DNA of 64,000 nucleotides, from assembly GCA_963978545.1 (NCBI GenBank), contig OZ021730.1:4938201-5002200 (forward strand), written 5' to 3'. This document shows, in pieces, positions 49,270-62,928 of this stretch. The stretch is from Linyphia triangularis (Eukaryota > Arthropoda > Arachnida > Araneae > Linyphiidae). The position numbers were made by a program, and so were the translations under genes. Every line of letters begins with the position of its first letter. Within the stretch, counting starts at the first letter, position 1. The notes below the pieces were generated by a model. That model made no database searches, was not told the origin of the DNA, and worked only from the letters and a program-made list of their open reading frames with translations.

Positions 49270-52200
49270 TAAAGCCCAGAGGGATCATTCTTCGGACAGT
49301 TCCACTGTTGAAACGTGAATTAGCGTGATTGAGGAAGTGAATATGGTTATGACATATTCCGCGGAACAACGGCCGACCAAACGGTATAGTGTTTAGCGTG
49401 CTAGCTTCTAGACCGCGGGGTGGTGGGTTCGAGTCCTGTGTAAGGCATGGGTTTTTGTAAGTGTATGTGCTTGTCAAATGACGAATATTTCGGCACATTA
49501 TAGCCCTCGTGTTGCTGACGATGACAGATAATCTGAAAAGAACCAACCAAATCTACGGAACAACGTGTTTTTCTGATTTTCGAACATCACAGATTAAATT
49601 ACTGCTCTACGGCAGCAAGACATAGTTTTCAATCCCTATTTAAAATTGCAAAACATTCTGATTCGAAAAATGTTCGCAAGCTTTTTGGCAGCTGATTGAT
49701 ATTTTGACTGATGTGTTAGTAGGGAATGATGACCCTCCCCCCCCCCCCTCCAGGTAATCTGTACTTTCTCTCTAAAATGTCATGACAATTTCTAAAAAGA
49801 ATCAGCATAATCTGAGGGTAAATAATCCAAAAAATTATTGCTTGAGCTGCAGTTACCAAAAAAGGCAATATTGTTCCTTCTTTCATGCAAGGCACTTTTT
49901 TCATTCTCACGGCACGTTGTTATTTTGGGATAATTTGGATTAACATTTGCAAATGTTAGAGAATCGACCAGGCACTTCGTTGTTTGTACTAGATGGGATC
50001 CGGCCCCGCAGAATCACAAAATTCTGATGATGAGATGAAATTGAGAAAAAAACTTACATATTTAGAAACTTTTATTTAAAATCCTAAAGCACATACTTGA
50101 AAGATAAAAATAAATAATAATAATGAATAAATAAAAACAAAGATACTTTGAAAGAAAATATTCACGCATAGAGTATGTATTCTTAACGAAAGAACAAAAA
50201 TAAAAACATATACAGGTTTTTAGTGCTATAGTACCATTAAATTTTCTTAGTTTTTCAGAATAAGAAAAAGGAAGTAATGGTTTATATCAACAAAACATTG
50301 AAATTTCAAGTAATTAGTTAAATGTAATGAGATATTCAGAGAAAAAGAAGATTTTATGCGACGCAACATTTAATAACTATTATAAAAAAATAAATCGTAA
50401 AAAAAATTGCTTATAATTTAAACACCACTAAACTATAGGAATAAATTGTTATATAAACATTTTATTTAAATTAAGAGATTGATAAAGAGACATCTATTTC
50501 ATTCCATTTGGCTTTTCAAGGGAAAATTAGAAAAGCCAGACCGTATGAAATGGTCGACTCATTAGACTACAGATCGAAACTTCGATCAAAATTAAAAAAT
50601 GATTTTTTTCTGTTCTGAAATAATATTGGTATCTCACTTCATTGATTAATTTTAATTAATTATAAATAATTCCAGAAAACAAGTTTTACATGGCAAATTT
50701 CTACTTTTCATGACTGATTTTTATAAATGAATTGGATATATTAAAAGAAAGCTCTAATTTCGCTTAATTGTTACAATGATTTTAAGAAAAATGTAGAAGA
50801 TTTGTATTGGCAAAGCTGAATACTAAACATGATACGATTACAGTGTAATAATTGAAAAGTTATAGGAGGGATGAATACGTATAAAAAAAATTGTATAGGG
50901 GACATTCTATTTGAAACGTGACTTTTAAATATAGCTCAGTAATTACTCGCAAATACAACATACAAAAAATAACATATGATTATGAACATGGGCATCGGCA
51001 GGATTATATGCAAGAATATGCAATATTGCTAGAATTTTCTTTAAATAGTTAATTTTATAGAAATGTTGATTGCAAATTACTAATGAAATGTCAATTAACA
51101 AATGAGCATCAATTTCCATTTTGATATTAAAAAAAAAAAAAAAAAAAAAAAAATGGTGTATGTATTTGAAATCCTATCTTCTGTGTATTTTATTAGGTGC
51201 TCCACAAACCGTAATTAGGGGAATAAAATTCTCTTACGTTGAAAGAAATCATAAAAATATATAAAAATACGCACACACACAAATTATTTCTATTAACGAT
51301 TTTTTTTTTCTCCGTTTTTTATCTTCCAAGTAGTACTCGCGGTATTTAAAGTAGCAGTGTTTTGAACAAAAGAAGCAGAAGGCACAATAAATAACCATTA
51401 AATACACATTTTTTAAAGTCCTTAATAAGCATCGCCAAATTTCATGTGCAATTGTAACTTTTTGAGCTCCGATCATTTTCATTTTGCTAGACCACAAAGG
51501 AAAAAAAGAAAAAATTTCTTTTCGAACTATTTGCTAACTTTTTTTAACCTCAAAGCTCAATATGAAAGATTGTCATCCACATCGAGCCTATCTGCCTAGT
51601 TATAGCTTGTTTGGGTTACAGCAAGTGAATTAATTATCTCTCCGGAGATTTTGGCTCTTCAACCTTAATAAGTCGTTTCAGTCATTAGATACCTCCAAAT
51701 TGTAAGAGTTTGAATTAAGCTTAGTATCTAGACAATTAAACGTGAGTGAAAGCTGTTATGTCTCGCGTAAGGCAATAGAAACGTGTGCGAAAGAGCGGCC
51801 ATTTAACGACAGGCGACATCTCAAAACTTGATGGAAAGTTTTGTCATCGCCGAAGAGTGCATTTGCCAAACTTTAAAGTTTCAACTCACTTTGGAAGTGG
51901 GCTTATAAGTAATCCGAATCGCCAATAGAAGCGGCCTTTTAGTGACAGTAACACAGCCAAAAATTTGATAGACTGCATTTTCATCGACGTCAAATCAATC
52001 TGCCAAGTTTCAGCTTGATTGGATATAGGCAAGTGTTTTAATTAATCATCCGAAGCGCAAATAGTAGAGTGTGAAAAATCGGTTATTTATGCGGCTTTTA
52101 AAATTCGGCTTTTCCAACAGGCAATACATTGAAGTTTCGTGAATAAAAATGGGGGATGTAATTTTTTGTCGATATTTTTTTAAATAAACACCATTTTAAT

Positions 52201-53832
52201 TAAAAAAATACTACTTTTATTAGTAAATTAATAATTTAATTAAGAAAAAAGTTGGAAAAAAGGATGTATTTAGTATCTAACATAAATTCAACGAAACACA
52301 TTTTTTTTTTTTGTGAAAATACTTTTAGCCAAAGTTTTATCTTGAACTCAAACACTTTTCTCTCTACATTTCCAATTTTTTCAAAGGAGAGGTGGAATTG
52401 ACTGTACCTTTTCTCTTTGAAAATTTGGGGGTTACCTGTTAGTAATTGGGTTTTACATTTACAATGATGAACAACTGTTTTTCCAAGTACAGATATTTCA
52501 TCAAGTGGTATTTTCTCCGGTATTTTAGCAAATCTTTTGCTGCATTGGTCTGAAGAAAGAAAAAAACGCACTCTAGAATTTCAAAACATTTTGGATTCCT
52601 GTTATAATGACGAACTAACTGTTTTCAATAGCGTTGATTTTACCAACGATTCTTCTCCTATGTTTCACTTACAAGAAATGATATTACCCATTTTTATCAA
52701 AAAACGTATCGCCAATTCCGGGTTATTTTTGCCAAATTTATACAATGTTTACAAAAATATCACCACCCTGCCAATTTTTTTAAAATTATGATAATATGAG
52801 AACAAAAATGGATAATAACTCCAGTTCAAATCAAATTCATTAGCGTGCTAGCCTCTAGACCACGAGTTTGCGGGTTCGAGTTCCGTGTTAGGCATGGGTG
52901 TTTGTATATGTATGTTGGCTTGTCTAATGAAGAATGTTTTGGCGCTTTATAGCCCTCGTGTTGCTGACGGTGACAGATAATCCGAAAACAACCAATCAAC
53001 CAAATCATATTCAAAATTCAGTAACCAGCCAGTTGAACGTATTTGAAAGTTGTGCGTTGTTCCACACCCTGATAAGTTTTATGTATTGTAACCTTTTGTA
53101 CGATAGGCGATTTGAATCTTCTTGTCACATTTTTGTGTTCAATCGACCCAATGAACCTGCTTTGCATAAGCACGGTTTTGAAGCGTCCGTTATACACGAG
53201 GTGTTGTGTTCGTACAATAAATTAACTAAGAGCAAACATAAACACAATACACTATTGCAATCTCGATTAAGTAATTAAAAAGGGTCCGAATGGAGTTAAG
53301 CGTTCTAAACGAGAGATATTCAAATGTCTCTTTCTAATATACTATTCACAATTATAAATTTTGTTCAAAATGTCAACAAAGGAAAGTTCCTATTTTAATA
53401 AATCAATTTGTCGGAATCGAAATGGGAGCAAACGTCTGAAGTGTAGAATGCATGAATGTCCTTTGATCGCTAGAATGCTAATGGTAAAATTTCGTAGCGC
53501 AGCACGGGTATTCAGCTAGTAGTCTGTATAACTTATTCACCAAGTTTCATCAAAACCCGTTCTCCAGAATGGACTCTACGTAAAGTTAAACAGGGTGACA
53601 TTAATTCTAACCACCCTGTACCATGTCTTTGGTTTAAATTGAATTACTATATGGAGAGTGTCCCGCAGAGGGGTAACTCGCTGATTTGGAAATTGAATAA
53701 CTCAAAAACAAAAATCAACAGAGAAACTAATTAAAATTTATAGTTATTTTGAAAGACAAAAAAATCTGGTGCAGAAGTTTCAAAATTAGTTTTAAATGTA
53801 GCCAACAAGTAGCGCTGTACACTATACAGCTC
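49270..53832 (+). repeat. Array unit 9 (4563 bp)
   Basis: SINE copies 49372-49551 and 52840-53000. Private change AAAAAGTTGGAAAA near 52250 where others have a G run. C tract 12; A tract about 25, preceded by A. Confidence 0.95.
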
Positions 53833-56800
53833 TAAAGCCCAGAGGGATCATTCTTCGGACAGTTCCACTGTTGAAACGTGAATTAGCGTGATTGAGGAAG
53901 TGAATATGGTTATGACATATTCCGCGGAACAACGGCCGACCAAACGGTATAGTGTTTAGCGTGCTAGCTTCTAGACCGCGGGGTGGTGGGTTCGAGTCCT
54001 GTGTAAGGCATGGGTTTTTGTAAGTGTATGTGCTTGTCAAATGACGAATATTTCGGCACATTATAGCCCTCGTGTTGCTGACGATGACAGATAATCTGAA
54101 AAGAACCAACCAAATCTACGGAACAACGTGTTTTTCTGATCTTCGAACATCACAGATTAAATTACTGCTCTACGGCAGCAAGACATAGTTTTCAATCCCT
54201 ATTTAAAATTGCAAAACATTCTGATTCGAAAAATGTTCGCAAGCTTTTTGGCAGCTGATTGATATTTTGACTGATGTGTTAGTAGGGAATGATGACCCTC
54301 CCCCCCCCCCCTCCAGGTAATCTGTACTTTCTCTCTAAAATGTCATGACAATTTCTAAAAAGAATCAGCATAATCTGAGGGTAAATAATCCAAAAAATTA
54401 TTGCTTGAGCTGCAGTTACCAAAAAAGGCAATATTGTTCCTTCTTTCATGCAAGGCACTTTTTTCATTCTCACGGCACGTTGTTATTTTGGGATAATTTG
54501 GATTAACATTTGCAAATGTTAGAGAATCGACCAGGCACTTCGTTGTTTGTACTAGATGGGATCCGGCCCCGCAGAATCACAAAATTCTGATGATGAGATG
54601 AAATTGAGAAAAAAACTTACATATTTAGAAACTTTTATTTAAAATCCTAAAGCACATACTTGAAAGATAAAAATAAATAATAATAATGAATAAATAAAAA
54701 CAAAGATACTTTGAAAGAAAATATTCACGCATAGAGTATGTATTCTTAACGAAAGAACAAAAATAAAAACATATACAGGTTTTTAGTGCTATAGTACCAT
54801 TAAATTTTCTTAGTTTTTCAGAATAAGAAAAAGGAAGTAATGGTTTATATCAACAAAACATTGAAATTTCAAGTAATTAGTTAAATGTAATGAGATATTC
54901 AGAGAAAAAGAAGATTTTATGCGACGCAACATTTAATAACTATTATAAAAAAATAAATCGTAAAAAAAATTGCTTATAATTTAAACACCACTAAACTATA
55001 GGAATAAATTGTTATATAAACATTTTATTTAAATTAAGAGATTGATAAAGAGACATCTATTTCATTCCATTTGGCTTTTCAAGGGAAAATTAGAAAAGCC
55101 AGACCGTATGAAATGGTCGACTCATTAGACTACAGATCGAAACTTCGATCAAAATTAAAAAATGATTTTTTTCTGTTCTGAAATAATATTGGTATCTCAC
55201 TTCATTGATTAATTTTAATTAATTATAAATAATTCCAGAAAACAAGTTTTACATGGCAAATTTCTACTTTTCATGACTGATTTTTATAAATGAATTGGAT
55301 ATATTAAAAGAAAGCTCTAATTTCGCTTAATTGTTACAATGATTTTAAGAAAAATGTAGAAGATTTGTATTGGCAAAGCTGAATACTAAACATGATACGA
55401 TTACAGTGTAATAATTGAAAAGTTATAGGAGGGATGAATACGTATAAAAAAAATTGTATAGGGGACATTCTATTTGAAACGTGACTTTTAAATATAGCTC
55501 AGTAATTACTCGCAAATACAACATACAAAAAATAACATATGATTATGAACATGGGCATCGGCAGGATTATATGCAAGAATATGCAATATTGCTAGAATTT
55601 TCTTTAAATAGTTAATTTTATAGAAATGTTGATTGCAAATTACTAATGAAATGTCAATTAACAAATGAGCATCAATTTCCATTTTGATATTGAAAAAAAA
55701 AAAAAAAAAAAAAAAAATGGTGTATGTATTTGAAATCCTATCTTCTGTGTATTTTATTAGGTGCTCCACAAACCGTAATTAGGGGAATAAAATTCTCTTA
55801 CGTTGAAAGAAATCATAAAAATATATAAAAATACGCACACACACAAATTATTTCTATTAACGATTTTTTTTTTCTCCGTTTTTTATCTTCCAAGTAGTAC
55901 TCGCGGTATTTAAAGTAGCAGTGTTTTGAACAAAAGAAGCAGAAGGCACAATAAATAACCATTAAATACACATTTTTTAAAGTCCTTAATAAGCATCGCC
56001 AAATTTCATGTGCAATTGTAACTTTTTGAGCTCCGATCATTTTCATTTTGCTAGACCACAAAGGAAAAAAAGAAAAAATTTCTTTTCGAACTATTTGCTA
56101 ACTTTTTTTAACCTCAAAGCTCAATATGAAAGATTGTCATCCACATCGAGCCTATCTGCCTAGTTATAGCTTGTTTGGGTTACAGCAAGTGAATTAATTA
56201 TCTCTCCGGAGATTTTGGCTCTTCAACCTTAATAAGTCGTTTCAGTCATTAGATACCTCCAAATTGTAAGAGTTTGAATTAAGCTTAGTATCTAGACAAT
56301 TAAACGTGAGTGAAAGCTGTTATGTCTCGCGTAAGGCAATAGAAACGTGTGCGAAAGAGCGGCCATTTAACGACAGGCGACATCTCAAAACTTGATGGAA
56401 AGTTTTGTCATCGCCGAAGAGTGCATTTGCCAAACTTTAAAGTTTCAACTCACTTTGGAAGTGGGCTTATAAGTAATCCGAATCGCCAATAGAAGCGGCC
56501 TTTTAGTGACAGTAACACAGCCAAAAATTTGATAGACTGCATTTTCATCGACGTCAAATCAATCTGCCAAGTTTCAGCTTGATTGGATATAGGCAAGTGT
56601 TTTAATTAATCATCCGAAGCGCAAATAGTAGAGTGTGAAAAATCGGTTATTTATGCGGCTTTTAAAATTCGGCTTTTCCAACAGGCAATACATTGAAGTT
56701 TCGTGAATAAAAATGGGGGATGTAATTTTTTGTCGATATTTTTTTAAATAAACACCATTTTAATTAAAAAAATACTACTTTTATTAGTAAATTAATAATT

Positions 56801-58396
56801 TAATTAAGAAAAAAGGGGGAAAAAAGGATGTATTTAGTATCTAACATAAATTCAACGAAACACATTTTTTTTTTTTGTGAAAATACTTTTAGCCAAAGTT
56901 TTATCTTGAACTCAAACACTTTTCTCTCTACATTTCCAATTTTTTCAAAGGAGAGGTGGAATTGACTGTACCTTTTCTCTTTGAAAATTTGGGGGTTACC
57001 TGTTAGTAATTGGGTTTTACATTTACAATGATGAACAACTGTTTTTCCAAGTACAGATATTTCATCAAGTGGTATTTTCTCCGGTATTTTAGCAAATCTT
57101 TTGCTGCATTGGTCTGAAGAAAGAAAAAAACGCACTCTAGAATTTCAAAACATTTTGGATTCCTGTTATAATGACGAACTAACTGTTTTCAATAGCGTTG
57201 ATTTTACCAACGATTCTTCTCCTATGTTTCACTTACAAGAAATGATATTACCCATTTTTATCAAAAAACGTATCGCCAATTCCGGGTTATTTTTGCCAAA
57301 TTTATACAATGTTTACAAAAATATCACCACCCTGCCAATTTTTTTAAAATTATGATAATATGAGAACAAAAATGGATAATAACTCCAGTTCAAATCAAAT
57401 TCATTAGCGTGCTAGCCTCTAGACCACGAGTTTGCGGGTTCGAGTTCCGTGTTAGGCATGGGTGTTTGTATATGTATGTTGGCTTGTCTAATGAAGAATG
57501 TTTTGGCGCTTTATAGCCCTCGTGTTGCTGACGGTGACAGATAATCCGAAAACAACCAATCAACCAAATCATATTCAAAATTCAGTAACCAGCCAGTTGA
57601 ACGTATTTGAAAGTTGTGCGTTGTTCCACACCCTGATAAGTTTTATGTATTGTAACCTTTTGTACGATAGGCGATTTGAATCTTCTTGTCACATTTTTGT
57701 GTTCAATCGACCCAATGAACCTGCTTTGCATAAGCACGGTTTTGAAGCGTCCGTTATACACGAGGTGTTGTGTTCGTACAATAAATTAACTAAGAGCAAA
57801 CATAAACACAATACACTATTGCAATCTCGATTAAGTAATTAAAAAGGGTCCGAATGGAGTTAAGCGTTCTAAACGAGAGATATTCAAATGTCTCTTTCTA
57901 ATATACTATTCACAATTATAAATTTTGTTCAAAATGTCAACAAAGGAAAGTTCCTATTTTAATAAATCAATTTGTCGGAATCGAAATGGGAGCAAACGTC
58001 TGAAGTGTAGAATGCATGAATGTCCTTTGATCGCTAGAATGCTAATGGTAAAATTTCGTAGCGCAGCACGTGTATTCAGCTAGTAGTCTTTATAACTTAT
58101 TCACCAAGTTTCATCAAAACCCGTACTCCAGAATGGACTCTACGTAAAGTTAAACAGGGTGACATTAATTCTAACCACCCTGTACCATGTCTTTGGTTTA
58201 AATTGAATTACTATATGGAGAGTGTCCCGCAGAGGGGTAACTCGCTGATTTGGAAATTGAATAACTCAAAAACAAAAATCAACAGAGAAACTAATTAAAA
58301 TTTATAGTTATTTTGAAAGACAAAAAAATCTGGTGCAGAAGTTTCAAAATTAGTTTTAAATGTAGCCAACAAGTAGCGCTCTACACTATACAGCTC
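53833..58396 (+). repeat. Array unit 10 (4564 bp)
   Basis: SINE copies 53935-54114 and 57404-57564. It has three private changes around the Helitron-type end (CACGTGTATTC, GTCTTTATAAC, CCCGTACTCC) and shares the terminal GCGCTCTACAC with unit 6. C tract 12. Confidence 0.95.
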
Positions 58397-61300
58397 TAAA
58401 GCCCAGAGGGATCATTCTTCGGACAGTTCCACTGTTGAAACGTGAATTAGCGTGATTGAGGAAGTGAATATGGTTATGACATATTCCGCGGAACAACGGC
58501 CGACCAAACGGTATAGTGTTTAGCGTGCTAGCTTCTAGACCGCGGGGTGGTGGGTTCGAGTCCTGTGTAAGGCATGGGTTTTTGTAAGTGTATGTGCTTG
58601 TCAAATGACGAATATTTCGGCACATTATAGCCCTCGTGTTGCTGACGATGACAGATAATCTGAAAAGAACCAACCAAATCTACGGAACAACGTGTTTTTC
58701 TGATCTTCGAACATCACAGATTAAATTACTGCTCTACGGCAGCAAGACATAGTTTTCAATCCCTATTTAAAATTGCAAAACATTCTGATTCGAAAAATGT
58801 TCGCAAGCTTTTTGGCAGCTGATTGATATTTTGACTGATGTGTTAGTAGGGAATGATGACCCTCCCCCCCCCCTCCAGGTAATCTGTACTTTCTCTCTAA
58901 AATGTCATGACAATTTCTAAAAAGAATCAGCATAATCTGAGGGTAAATAATCCAAAAAATTATTGCTTGAGCTGCAGTTACCAAAAAAGGCAATATTGTT
59001 CCTTCTTTCATGCAAGGCACTTTTTTCATTCTCACGGCACGTTGTTATTTTGGGATAATTTGGATTAACATTTGCAAATGTTAGAGAATCGACCAGGCAC
59101 TTCGTTGTTTGTACTAGATGGGATCCGGCCCCGCAGAATCACAAAATTCTGATGATGAGATGAAATTGAGAAAAAAACTTACATATTTAGAAACTTTTAT
59201 TTAAAATCCTAAAGCACATACTTGAAAGATAAAAATAAATAATAATAATGAATAAATAAAAACAAAGATACTTTGAAAGAAAATATTCACGCATAGAGTA
59301 TGTATTCTTAACGAAAGAACAAAAATAAAAACATATACAGGTTTTTAGTGCTATAGTACCATTAAATTTTCTTAGTTTTTCAGAATAAGAAAAAGGAAGT
59401 AATGGTTTATATCAACAAAACATTGAAATTTCAAGTAATTAGTTAAATGTAATGAGATATTCAGAGAAAAAGAAGATTTTATGCGACGCAACATTTAATA
59501 ACTATTATAAAAAAATAAATCGTAAAAAAAATTGCTTATAATTTAAACACCACTAAACTATAGGAATAAATTGTTATATAAACATTTTATTTAAATTAAG
59601 AGATTTATTCCATTTGGCTTTTCAAGGGAAAATTAGAAAAGCCAGACCGTATGAAATGGTCGACTCATTAGACTACAGATCGAAACTTCGATCAAAATTA
59701 AAAAATGATTTTTTTCTGTTCTGAAATAATATTGGTATCTCACTTCATTGATTAATTTTAATTAATTATAAATAATTCCAGAAAACAAGTTTTACATGGC
59801 AAATTTCTACTTTTCATGACTGATTTTTATAAATGAATTGGATATATTAAAAGAAAGCTCTAATTTCGCTTAATTGTTACAATGATTTTAAGAAAAATGT
59901 AGAAGATTTGTATTGGCAAAGCTGAATACTAAACATGATACGATTACAGTGTAATAATTGAAAAGTTATAGGAGGGATGAATACGTATAAAAAAAATTGT
60001 ATAGGGGACATTCTATTTGAAACGTGACTTTTAAATATAGCTCAGTAATTACTCGCAAATACAACATACAAAAAATAACATATGATTATGAACATGGGCA
60101 TCGGCAGGATTATATGCAAGAATATGCAATATTGCTAGAATTTTCTTTAAATAGTTAATTTTATAGAAATGTTGATTGCAAATTACTAATGAAATGTCAA
60201 TTAACAAATGAGCATCAATTTCCATTTTGATATTGAAAAAAAAAAAAAATGGTGTATGTATTTGAAATCCTATCTTCTGTGTATTTTATTAGGTGCTCCA
60301 CAAACCGTAATTAGGGGAATAAAATTCTCTTACGTTGAAAGAAATCATAAAAATATATAAAAATACGCACACACACAAATTATTTCTATTAACGATTTTT
60401 TTTTTCTCCGTTTTTTATCTTCCAAGTAGTACTCGCGGTATTTAAAGTAGCAGTGTTTTGAACAAAAGAAGCAGAAGGCACAATAAATAACCATTAAATA
60501 CACATTTTTTAAAGTCCTTAATAAGCATCGCCAAATTTCATGTGCAATTGTAACTTTTTGAGCTCCGATCATTTTCATTTTGCTAGACCACAAAGGAAAA
60601 AAAGAAAAAATTTCTTTTCGAACTATTTGCTAACTTTTTTTAACCTCAAAGCTCAATATGAAAGATTGTCATCCACATCGAGCCTATCTGCCTAGTTATA
60701 GCTTGTTTGGGTTACAGCAAGTGAATTAATTATCTCTCCGGAGATTTTGGCTCTTCAACCTTAATAAGTCGTTTCAGTCATTAGATACCTCCAAATTGTA
60801 AGAGTTTGAATTAAGCTTAGTATCTAGACAATTAAACGTGAGTGAAAGCTGTTATGTCTCGCGTAAGGCAATAGAAACGTGTGCGAAAGAGCGGCCATTT
60901 AACGACAGGCGACATCTCAAAACTTGATGGAAAGTTTTGTCATCGCCGAAGAGTGCATTTGCCAAACTTTAAAGTTTCAACTCACTTTGGAAGTGGGCTT
61001 ATAAGTAATCCGAATCGCCAATAGAAGCGGCCTTTTAGTGACAGTAACACAGCCAAAAATTTGATAGACTGCATTTTCATCGACGTCAAATCAATCTGCC
61101 AAGTTTCAGCTTGATTGGATATAGGCAAGTGTTTTAATTAATCATCCGAAGCGCAAATAGTAGAGTGTGAAAAATCGGTTATTTATGCGGCTTTTAAAAT
61201 TCGGCTTTTCCAACAGGCAATACATTGAAGTTTCGTGAATAAAAATGGGGGATGTAATTTTTTGTCGATATTTTTTTAAATAAACACCATTTTAATTAAA

Positions 61301-62928
61301 AAAATACTACTTTTATTAGTAAATTAATAATTTAATTAAGAAAAAAGGGGGAAAAAAGGATGTATTTAGTATCTAACATAAATTCAACGAAACACATTTT
61401 TTTTTTTTGTGAAAATACTTTTAGCCAAAGTTTTATCTTGAACTCAAACACTTTTCTCTCTACATTTCCAATTTTTTCAAAGGAGAGGTGGAATTGACTG
61501 TACCTTTTCTCTTTGAAAATTTGGGGGTTACCTGTTAGTAATTGGGTTTTACATTTACAATGATGAACAACTGTTTTTCCAAGTACAGATATTTCATCAA
61601 GTGGTATTTTCTCCGGTATTTTAGCAAATCTTTTGCTGCATTGGTCTGAAGAAAGAAAAAAACGCACTCTAGAATTTCAAAACATTTTGGATTCCTGTTA
61701 TAATGACGAACTAACTGTTTTCAATAGCGTTGATTTTACCAACGATTCTTCTCCTATGTTTCACTTACAAGAAATGATATTACCCATTTTTATCAAAAAA
61801 CGTATCGCCAATTCCGGGTTATTTTTGCCAAATTTATACAATGTTTACAAAAATATCACCACCCTGCCAATTTTTTTAAAATTATGATAATATGAGAACA
61901 AAAATGGATAATAACTCCAGTTCAAATCAAATTCATTAGCGTGCTAGCCTCTAGACCACGAGTTTGCGGGTTCGAGTTCCGTGTTAGGCATGGGTGTTTG
62001 TATATGTATGTTGGCTTGTCTAATGAAGAATGTTTTGGCGCTTTATAGCCCTCGTGTTGCTGACGGTGACAGATAATCCGAAAACAACCAATCAACCAAA
62101 TCATATTCAAAATTCAGTAACCAGCCAGTTGAACGTATTTGAAAGTTGTGCGTTGTTCCACACCCTGATAAGTTTTATGTATTGTAACCTTTTGTACGAT
62201 AGGCGATTTGAATCTTCTTGTCACATTTTTGTGTTCAATCGACCCAATGAACCTGCTTTGCATAAGCACGGTTTTGAAGCGTCCGTTATACACGAGGTGT
62301 TGTGTTCGTACAATAAATTAACTAAGAGCAAACATAAACACAATACACTATTGCAATCTCGATTAAGTAATTAAAAAGGGTCCGAATGGAGTTAAGCGTT
62401 CTAAACGAGAGATATTCAAATGTCTCTTTCTAATATACTATTCACAATTATAAATTTTGTTCAAAATGTCAACAAAGGAAAGTTCCTATTTTAATAAATC
62501 AATTTGTCGGAATCGAAATGGGAGCAAACGTCTGAAGTGTAGAATGCATGAATGTCCTTTGATCGCTAGAATGCTAATGGTAAAATTTCGTAGCGCAGCA
62601 CGGGTATTCAGCTAGTAGTCTGTATAACTTATTCACCAAGTTTCATCAAAACCCGTTCTCCAGAATGGACTCTACGTAAAGTTAAACAGGGTGACATTAA
62701 TTCTAACCACCCTGTACCATGTCTTTGGTTTAAATTGAATTACTATATGGAGAGTGTCCCGCAGAGGGGTAACTCGCTGATTTGGAAATTGAATAACTCA
62801 AAAACAAAAATCAACAGAGAAACTAATTAAAATTTATAGTTATTTTGAAAGACAAAAAAATCTGGTGCAGAAGTTTCAAAATTAGTTTTAAATGTAGCCA
62901 ACAAGTAGCGCTGTACACTATACAGCTC
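58397..62928 (+). repeat. Array unit 11 (4532 bp)
   Basis: SINE copies 58499-58678 and 61936-62096. The shortest unit: a ~19-bp deletion at about 59605 (GAGATTTATTCC where others have GAGATTGATAAAG and more) plus the 14-A tract shared with unit 7. C tract 10. Confidence 0.95.
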